A stretch of 64,000 nt of DNA, taken from assembly GCA_948144175.1 (NCBI GenBank), contig CANXME010000213.1, positions 4,664,501-4,728,500 on the forward strand, written 5' to 3'. The position numbers and the translations under genes were made by a program. The number at the start of each line of letters is the position of its first letter. Position 1 is the first letter of the stretch. The notes below the pieces were generated by a model. It worked only from the letters and a program-made list of their open reading frames with translations. It ran no database searches and had not been told where the DNA came from. The DNA comes from Closterium sp. NIES-65 (taxonomy: Eukaryota; Streptophyta; Zygnematophyceae; Desmidiales; Closteriaceae). Below are positions 55,701-64,000 of this stretch, piece by piece.

Positions 55701-58700
55701 TCCTAAACCAGGCAAACTCATGGACCAAGCATTCTCCTGGACCAGGCAAGCTCCTGGACCAGGCAAGCTCCTGGACAACGCAAGCTCCTGGACTAGGCAA
55801 GCTCTTGGACCAGGCAAGCTCCTAGACCAGGCAAGGTCCTGGACCAGGAAAGCTCCTAGACCAGGCAAGCTTGTGGACCAGGCACGCTTCTGGACCAGGC
55901 AAGCTCCTAGACCACAGAAGGTCCTGGACCAGGCAAGCTCCCGGACAAGGCAAGCTTGTGGACCAGGCACGCTCTGGGACCAGGCAAGCTCCTTGACCAC
56001 GCAAGCTCTTGGATCAGGCAAGCTCTTGGACAAGGCAAGCTCCTGGACCAGGCGAGCTCTTGGACTAGGCAAGCTCGTGGACTGGGCATGCTCCTGGACC
56101 AGGCAAGCTCCTAGACTAGGCAAGCTCCTGGACCAGGCAAGCTCCTAGACCACGCAAGCTCCTGGAACAGGCAAGCTCGTGCACCAGGCAAGCTCGTGGA
56201 CTGGGCAAGCACCTAGACCAGGCAAGCTCCTGGACCGGGCAAGCTCGTAGATTAGGAACGCTCCTCGACCAGGCAAGCTCTTGGACCAGGCAAGCTCCTT
56301 CAACATGCAAGCTTCTGGAGCAGGCAAGCTTCTGGACCTGGCAAGCTCCTGGACCAAGCAAGTTCCTGGACCATGCAAGCTCCAGGATGAGGCAAGATCG
56401 TGGACCAGGCACGCTCTTGGACCAGGCACACTCTTTGACAAGGCAAGCTCTTGGACAAGGCAGGCTCGTGGACCAGGCAAGCTCTTGGACCAGGCAAGCT
56501 CTTGGACTAGGCAAGCTCTTAGACCACACAAGCTCCTTGATGAGGCAACCTCCTGGACCAGGCACGCTCCTCGACAAGGCAAGCTCCTAGACCAGGCAAG
56601 CTCTTGGACTAGGCACGCTCTTGGACCACGCAAGCTCTTGGACCTTGAGGCTTCTGGAAAACGCAAGCTCCTGGACTAGGCAAGCTCCTGGACCAGGCAC
56701 GCTCGTGGACCAAGCAAGCTCCTAGACCAGGCAAGGTTCTGGTCCAAGCAAGCTCCTGGACTAGGCAAGCTCCTGGACCAGGCAAGCTCCTGGACCGCAC
56801 AAGCTCTTAGACCAGGCAAGCTCTTGGACCAGGCAAGCTCCTGGACCACGCAAGCTCCTGCACTAGGCAAGCTCGTGAACCAGGCACGCTCCTTGTCCGG
56901 GCAAGCTCCTACATTAGGCAAGCTCTTGGACCAGGCAAGCTCCTAGACCAGGCAAGCTCCTGGACCAGGCAAGCTCGTGCACTAGGCAAGCTCTTGGACC
57001 AGGCAAGCTCCTAGACCAGGCAAGCTCGTAGATACCAAGCGAGCTCCTAGACCAGGCAATCTCCTGGAACATGCAAGGTCATGGACCAGGCAAGCTCCTA
57101 AACCAGGCAAGCTCCTGGACCAGGCAAGCTTTTGGACCAGGCAAGCTCTTGGACCAGTCACGCTCGTGGACCAGGCAAGCTCCAAGACCAGGCAAGGTCC
57201 TGGACCAGGCAAGCTCTTGGACCACAGAAGCTCGTGGACCAGACATGCTCCTGGACCAGGCAAGCTCCTGGACCCGGCAAGCTCCTGGACCACGCAAGCT
57301 CTTGGACCAGGCAAGCTCTTGGACTAGGCAAGCTCCTGGACCAGGCAAGCTCTTAGACCAGGCAAGCTCTTAGACCACGCAAGCTCCTGGACCACGCAAG
57401 CTCCTAGACCAGGCAAGCTCCTGGACCAGGAAAGCTCGTGGATTTGGCACGCTCCTCGACAAGGCAAGCTCCTGGACCAGGCAAGCTCCGGGACCAGGCA
57501 ACCTACTGGACCAGGCAAGCTACTGGACCAGGCAAGCTCCTGGAACATGCAAGCTCCTAGTCCAGGCAAGCTCCTGGACCAGGCAAGCTCCTCGACCAGG
57601 CAAGCTTCTGGACCAGGCAAGCTCCTGGACCAGGCAAGCTCCTGGACTTGGCAGGCTCGTTGACCAGGCACGCTCCTGGACCGGGCAAGCTCCTAGACCT
57701 GGCAAGCTCCTTGACCACGCAAGCTCTTGGACCAGGCAGGCTCCTGGACTAGGCAAGCTCGTGCACCACGCAAGCTCGTGGACCAAGCAAGCACCTGGAC
57801 CAAGCAAGCTCCTGGGCGAGGCAAGCTCTTGGACCAGGCAAGCTCCAGGACCAGGCAAGCTCGTGGATTAGGCACGCTTTTTGACCAGGCAAGCTTCTGG
57901 ACCAGGCAAGCTCTTGGACCAAGCAAGCTCTTGGACCAGGCACGGTGGGGTTGAACACACGGTGGGTTGCCTGGACCAAGCAAGCTCTTGGACCAGGCAC
58001 GCTCTTGGACCAAGCAAGCTCCTAGACCAGGTCAGGTCCTGGACCAGGCAAGCTCCTGGACAAGGCAAGCTTGTGGACCAGGCACGCTCCTGGACCAGGC
58101 AAGCTCCTAAACCAGGCAAACTCATGGACCAAGCATTCTCTTGGACCAGGCAAGCTCCTGGACCAGGCAAGCTCCCGGACCACGCAAGCTCGTGGACTAG
58201 GCAAGCTCTTGGACCAGGCACGCTCCAGGACCAAGCAAGCTCCTAGACAAGGCAAGGTCGTGGACCAGGCAAGCTCCTGGACCAGGCAAGCTTGTGGACC
58301 AGGCACGCTCCTGGACCAGGAAAGCTCCTAGACCACGCAAGCTCATTGATCCGGCAAGCTCTTCAACCAGGCAAGCTCCTGGACCAGGCAAGCTCTTGGA
58401 CTAGGCAAGCTCGTGGACCAGGCATGCTCCTGGACCAGGCAAGCTCCTGGACTAGGCAAGCTCCTAGACCATGCAAGCTCCTGGAACATGCAAGCTCGTG
58501 CACCAGGCAAGCTCGTGGACTGGGCAAGCACCTGGACCAGGCCAGCTCTTGGACCACGCAAGCTGCTGGACCAGGCAAGCTCGTAGATTAGGCACGCTCC
58601 TGGACCAGGCAAGCTCCTTGAACATGCAAGCTCCTGGACCAGGCAAGCTCCTGGACCTGGCAAGCTCCTGGACTAGGAAAGCTCCCGGACCACGCAAGCT

Positions 58701-58730
58701 CCTGGATGAGGCAAGCTCGTGGACAAGGCA
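52740..58730. repeat. Higher-order repeat copy 2 in satellite G
   Basis: Partner of 42860-50520. The offset changes stepwise from about 9877 to 8214, so several indels separate the copies. One local insertion near 54930-55060 resembles 48670-48800 instead. Confidence 0.85.
57940..57972. other. Non-satellite interruption in satellite G
   Basis: About 25-30 bp (GGTGGGGTTGAACACACGGT and neighbours) do not fit the 17-bp unit and are absent from the matching position in copy 1. It contains a short internal repeat of (C)ACGGTGGG(G)TTG. Confidence 0.8.
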
Positions 58731-61700
58731 AGCTCTTGGACCAAGCAAGCTCTTGGACCAAGCAAGCTCCTGGACCAAGCAAGCTCCTGGACCAGGCAAG
58801 CTCTTAGACCACGCAAGCTCCTTGACGGGGAAAGCTCCTGGACCAGGCACGCTCCTGGACAAGGCAAGCTCCTAGACCAAGCAAGCTCTTGGAATAGGCA
58901 CGCTCTTGGACCAGGCAAGCTCTTGGACCACGTAAGCTTCTGGACCACGCAAGCTCCTGGACTAGGCACACTCCTAGACCAGGCACGTTCCTGGACAAGG
59001 CAAGCTCCTGGACCAGGCAAGCTCCTGGAGCAAGCAAGCTCCTGGATCATGCACGCTCGTGGACCAGACAAGCTCTTAGACCAGGCAAGCTCGTTGAGCA
59101 AGCACGATCCTGGACCAGGTAAGCTCCTGGACAAGGAAAGCTCTTGGACCAGTCAAGCTCCTCGACCAAGCAAGCTCCTAGATGAGGCACGCTCCTGGAC
59201 CAGGCAAGCTCTTAGACCAGGCAAGCTTGTGGAGCAGGTACGCTCTTGGACTAGGCAATCTCCTGGACCAGGCAAGCTCGTGGACCAGGCAAGCTCGTGG
59301 ATTAGGCACGCTCCTGGACCAGGCAAGCTCCTGGACTAAGCAAGCTCCGGGAACATGCAAGCTCCTCGACCAGGCAAGCTCCTGGACCAGGCAAGCTCCG
59401 GAATGAGGCAAGCTCGTGGACCAGGCAAGCTCCTGGACTAGGCAAGCTCGTGGACCAGGCAGGCTCGTTGACGAGGCACGCTCCTGGACCGGGCAAGCTC
59501 CTGGACCTGGCAAGCTCCTGGACCAGGCAAGCTCGTGAACCAGGCAAGCTCCTGGACCAGGCAAGCTCCTAGACCAAGCAGGCTCGTGGACCAGGCACGC
59601 TCCTGGACCGGGCAAGCTCCTGCACCTGGCAAGCTCCTGGACCACACAAGCTCTTGGACCAAGCACACTCCTGGACCAGGCAAGCTCTTGGACCAGGCAG
59701 GCTTCTGGACCAGGCAAGCTCGTGGACCAGGCAAGCTCCTTGACCAGGCAAGATCCTGGACAAGGCAGGCTCGTGGACCAGGCACGCTCCTGGACCAAGC
59801 GAGCTCTTGGACAAGGCAAGCTCTTGGACCATGCAAGCTCTTGGACCAGGCACGCTCCTGGACCAGGCAAGCTCTTGGAGCAGACATGCTTCTGGACCAA
59901 GCAAGCTCCTGGACCAAGCAAGCTCCTGGACCGGGCAAGCTCCTGGACCGAGCAAGCTCCTAGACGACGCAAGCTCTTGAACCAGGCATGCTCCTGGACC
60001 AGGCAAGCTCTTGGACCAGGCAAGCTTCTGGACCAAGCAAGCTCCTGGACCAGGCAAGCTCCTAGACCAGGCAAGCTCCTGGACCAGGCAAGCTCCTGAA
60101 CTAGGCAAGCTCCTGGTCTAGGCAAGCTCCGGGACCAGGCAAGCTCTAGGACAAGGCACACTCGTGGACCAGGCAAGCTCTTGGACCAGGCAGGCTTCTA
60201 GATCAAGCAAGCTCCTGGACCAGGCACACTCCTGGACGAGGCACGCTCCTGGACAAGGCAAGCTCCTGGACAAGGCAAGCTCCTAGACCAGGCAAGCTGT
60301 TGGAACATGCAAGCTCCAAGACCCGGCAAGCTCCTAGACCAAGCTGGACATGGAAAGCTCATAGACCAGGCAAGCTCCTTGACCAAGCAAGATAAAGGAC
60401 CAAGAAAGCTCCTGGACAAGGCAAGCTCCTGGACCAGGCAAGCTACTGGACCAGGCAAGCTCCTGGACCAGGCAAGCTCCTAGAACAGGCAAGCTCTTGG
60501 ACCAAGCAGGCTCGTGGACCAAGCAAGCTCCTAGACCAGGTAAGCTCCAAGACCTGGCAAGCTCCTGGACCAGGCAAGTTCCTGGACCACGCAAGCTCTT
60601 GGACCAGGTAGGCTCGTGGACCAGGCACGCTTTTGGACCGGCCAAGCTCCTGGACCTCGCAAGCTCCTAGACAACGCAAGCTCTTGCACTAGGCACGCTC
60701 CTGGACCAGGCAAGCTCTTGGACCAGGCAGGCTTCTGGACCAAGCAAGCTCCTGGACCAGGCAAGCTCCTGGACCAGGCACGCTCGTGGACTAGGCAAGC
60801 TCATGGACCAGGCAAGCTCCTGGACAAGGCAAGCTCTTGGACTAGGCAAGCTCCTGGACCAGGCAAGCTCTAGGACAAGGCAAGCTCCTAGACTAGGCAA
60901 GCTCCTGGACCAGGCAAGCTCCTCGAACATGCAAGCTCCTGGACCAGGCAAGCTCTTGGACAAGGAAAGCTCCTAGACCAGGCAAGCTCCTTGACCATGC
61001 AAGCTCTTGGACCAGGCAAGCTCCTGGACCAGGCAATCTCCTGGACGAGGCAAGCTCCTGGACCAAGCAAGCTCCTGGACAAGGCAAGCTCGTGGATCAG
61101 GCAAGCTCCTGGACCAGGCAGCCTCGTGGACCAGGCAACCTCCTAGACCAGGCAAGCTCCAAGAGCAGGCAAGTTCCTGGACCACGCAAGCTCTTGGACC
61201 AGGCAGGCTCGTGGACCAGGCAGGCTCCTGGACCGGGCAAGCTCCTGGACCTCGCAAGCTCCTAGACCACGCAAGCTCTTGGACCAGGCATGCTCCTGGA
61301 CCAGGCAAGCTCTTGGACCAGGCAGGCTTCTGGACCAAGCAAGCTCCTGGACCAGGCAAGCTCCTAGACCAGGCAAGCTCCTAGACCAGGCAAGCTCCAG
61401 GACCAGGCAAGCTCCTGGACCACGCAAGCTCCTGGACCACGCAAGCTGCTAGACCAGGCAAGCTCGTGGATTAGGCACGCTCCTGGACTAGGCAAGCTCC
61501 TGGACCAGGCAAGCTCCGGGAACATGCAAGCTCATTGACCAGGCAAGCTCCTGGACCACGAAAGATCATGGACCAGGCAAGCTCCTGGACCAGGCAAGCT
61601 CCTGGACCAGGCAAGCTCCTGGACCAGGCAAGCTCCTGGACCAGGCAAGCTCCTGGACCTGGCAGGCTTGTTGACAAGGCATGCTCCTGGACCGGGCAAG

Positions 61701-63625
61701 CTCCTGGACCTGGCAAGCTCCTGGACCACGCAAGCTCTTGAACCAGGCACGCTCCTGGACCAGGCAAGCTCCTCAACCACGCAAGATCCTGGATGAGGCA
61801 AGCTCGTGGACCAGGCAAGCTCCTGGACCAGGCAAGCTCCTGGACCAGGCAGGCTCGTTGACAAGGCACGCTCCTGGACCGGGCAAGCTCCTGGACCTGG
61901 CAAGCTCCTGGACCAAGCAAGCTTTTGGACCAGGCACGCTCCTGGACTTGGCAAGCTCCTGGACCACGCAAGCTCTTGGACCAGGCACGCTCCTGGACCA
62001 GGCAAGCTCTTGGACCAGGCAGGCTTCTGGACCAAGCAAGCTCCTGGACCAGGCAAGCTCCTGGACCAGGCAAGCTCATGGACCAGGCAAGCTCCTCGAC
62101 CAGGCAAGCTCCTTGACCAGGCAAGCTCCTAGACCAGGCAAGCTCCTGGACCATGCAATCTCCTAGACCAAGCAAGCTCCTGGACCAGGCAAGCTCCTGG
62201 ACCAGGCAAGCTGCAGGACCAGGCAAGCTTGTAGATTTGGCACGCTCCTATACCAGGCAAGCTCCTGGACCAGGTAAGCTCTGGGAACATGCAAGCTCCT
62301 GGACCAGGCAAGCTCTTGGACCACGCAAGATCCTGGACCAAGCATGCTCCTGGACCAGGCAAGCTCCTTGACCAGGCAAGCTCCTGGACAAGGCAGGCTC
62401 GTTGACAAGGCACAAACCTAGACCGGGCAAGCTCCTGGACCTGGCAAGCTCCTGGACCACGCAAGCTCTTGGACCAGGCACGCTCCTGGACTTGGCAAGC
62501 TCCTGGACCACGCAAGCTCTTGGACCAGGCACGCTCCTGGACCAAGCAAGCTCTTGGACCACGTAGGCTTCTGGACCGAGCAAGCTCCTGGACCAAGCAA
62601 GCTCGTGGATTAGGCACGCTCCTGGACCAGGCAAGCTCCTGGACCAGGCAAGCTCCGGGAACATGCAAGCTCCTGGACCAGGCAAGCTCCTGGACCAGGC
62701 AAGCTCCTGGACCAGGTAGGCTCGTTGACAAGGCACGCTCCTGGACCGGGCAAGCTCCTGGACCTGGTAAGCTCCTGGACCACGCAAGCTCTTGGACCAC
62801 GCACGCTCCTGGACTAGGCAAGCTCCTGGACCACGCAATCCTAGACCAGGCAAGCTCCTGGTCCAGGCAAGCTCCTGGACCAGGCAAGCTCCTGGACCAG
62901 GCAGGCTCATTGACAAGGCACGCTCCTGGACCGGGCAAGCTTCTGGACCTGGCAAGCTCATGGACCACGCAAGCTCTTGGACTAGGCACGCTCGTGGACT
63001 TGGCAAGCTCCTGGACCATGCAAGCTCTTGGACCACGCACGCTCCTGGACCACGCAAGCTCTTGGACCAGGCAGGCTTCTGGACCAAGCAAGCTCCTGGA
63101 CCAGGCAAGCTCCTAGACCAGGCAAGCTCCTGGACCAGGCAATCTCTAGGACCAGGCACGCTCCCAGACCAGGCAAGCTCTTGGACCAGGCACGCTCGTG
63201 GACCAGGCACGCTCGTGGACCAAGCAAGCTCCTGGACAAGGCAAGCTCCTGGACAAGACAAGCTCTTGATCCAGGCAAGCTCCTGGACTAGGCAAGCTCC
63301 TGGACCAGGCAAGCTCCTGGACCAAGCAATCTCCTGGGAAGGAAATCTCCTGGACCAGGAAAGCTTGTGGACCAGGCAAGCTCTTGGACGAGGCAAGCTC
63401 CTTGACCTGGTAAGCTCGTGGACCAAGCAGGCTCCTGAACAAGGCAAGCTCCCGGACCAGGCAGGCTCGTGGACCAGGCACGCTCCTGGACCGAGCAAGC
63501 TCCTGGACCTTGCAAGCTCCTGGACCACGCATGCTCCTGGACCAGGCAAGCTCCTGGACTAGGCAAGCTCCTGGACCACGCAAGCTTTAGGACAAGGCAC
63601 GCTCCTAAACCACGCAAGCTCTTGG

Positions 63626-64000
63626 ACAAGGAGTGTGCCTGGTCCACGAGCTTGCCTAGTCCTTAAGCGTGCCTGGTCCACGAGCCTGCCTAGTGAGGAG
63701 CGTGCCTGGTCTAGGAGCTTGCCTGGTCCAGGAGCTTACCTGGTCTAGGAGCTTGCCTGGTCCAGGAGCTTGCTTGGTCCACGAGCTTGCCTAGTCCACG
63801 AGCGTGCCTGGTCCAGGAGCTTGCCTTGTCCAAGAGCTTGCCTAGTCGAGGAGCGTCCCGGGTCCAAGAGCTTGCGTTGTTCAGGAGCATGCCTGGTCCA
63901 GGAGCTTGCCTGGTCCACGAGCGTGCCTGGTCCAGGAGCTTGCGTGGTCTAGGAGCTTGCCTGATCTAGAAGCTTGCCTGGTCCAAGAGCATGCCTGGTC
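63626..64000. repeat. 17-bp satellite G, inverted terminal segment
   Basis: From about 63626 the plus strand switches to the complementary unit (CCTGGTCCAGGAGCTTG) and stays so to the window end, giving a head-to-head array junction. Confidence 0.93.

Larger units (their letters stand above)
42797..63625. repeat. 17-bp satellite G, main array (about 1,225 units)
   Basis: The unit is CTCCTGGACCAGGCAAG (17 bp), built round the quasi-palindrome CCTGG-A-CCAGG. Common variants are CTCTTGG, CTCGTGG, GACTAGG, GACCACG and GGCACG. No stop occurs in the consensus in any of the six frames, so many open frames on both strands encode 17-residue periodic peptides (GPGKLLDQASSWTRQAP or GACLVQELAWSRSLPGP); I do not regard these as genes. 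Large blocks recur within the array. Confidence 0.97.

Noticed and set aside
42797..63625. 17-bp monomer as a CENP-B-box-like centromere signal
   Set aside because: Same length only; the unit lacks the TTCG and CGGG core of the CENP-B box.
41047..63969. Hundreds of open frames on both strands with periodic peptides such as DQASSWTRQAPGPGKLL
   Set aside because: The 17-bp unit lacks stops in all six frames, so open frames are expected; there are no start context, splice or domain features.
40845..64000. CRISPR-like array
   Set aside because: No constant repeat separated by unique spacers; it is head-to-tail 17-bp satellite in a eukaryotic context.

Overview
The window is nuclear DNA of a GC-rich, intron-rich eukaryote. 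Plant-type telomere motifs (TTTAGGG/CCCTAAA), a plant-form FKBP12, a LOG2-like RING ligase, a Tourist-like MITE and Ty1/copia elements primed by initiator tRNA-Met all point to the green lineage. A streptophyte (charophyte) alga is my best guess; the species is inference. There are no prokaryotic genes, rRNA, tRNA or CRISPR arrays that I can see.

Layout. 1-4690 is the 5' part of a minus-strand Ty1/copia element (copia A: LTR, primer site, repetitive leader, gag, protease, start of integrase). A 1.5 kb non-autonomous LTR element (TRIM D) is inserted in its leader with a perfect 5-bp target duplication. 5.3-10.3 kb holds a ten-exon plus-strand gene for a LUL/MGRN1-type RING E3 ubiquitin ligase. 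10.77-12.35 kb holds a five-exon minus-strand FKBP12 gene (112 aa), convergent with the first. 12.35-13.4 kb has an unrecognised gene-like stretch. 13.4-15.05 kb is a decayed minus-strand copia fragment (copia C). 15.05-16.84 kb is a satellite of about 175-190 bp with a 563-bp MITE in it. From 16.87 kb onward the window is almost all satellite DNA: a 28-bp G-rich satellite to 40.84 kb, then a 17-bp satellite to the end. A complete copia element (copia B, 18012-25468, TSD AATGG) sits in the 28-bp array, and a block of a ~180-bp repeat (42025-42796) sits in the 17-bp array.

Only two ordinary host genes are convincing (LUL-like and FKBP12). Neither unit length (28 or 17 bp) is a multiple of three, and the consensus units lack stops on one or both strands. 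The arrays therefore give very long open frames (up to 1350 codons) with periodic Pro/Ser or Gln/Ala/Ser peptides; I treat these as artefacts, not genes.

The most interesting observations are these. (1) Three related copia elements share a short-LTR core with a telomere-like motif, and each carries a different GC-rich minisatellite in its leader. (2) The gag zinc knuckle is expanded to C-x13-C-x3/4-H-x4-C in two elements. (3) The 17-bp array contains a duplication of roughly 8-10 kb. (4) The junction between the 28-bp and 17-bp arrays, with its internal strand switches, occurs twice about 15.3 kb apart.
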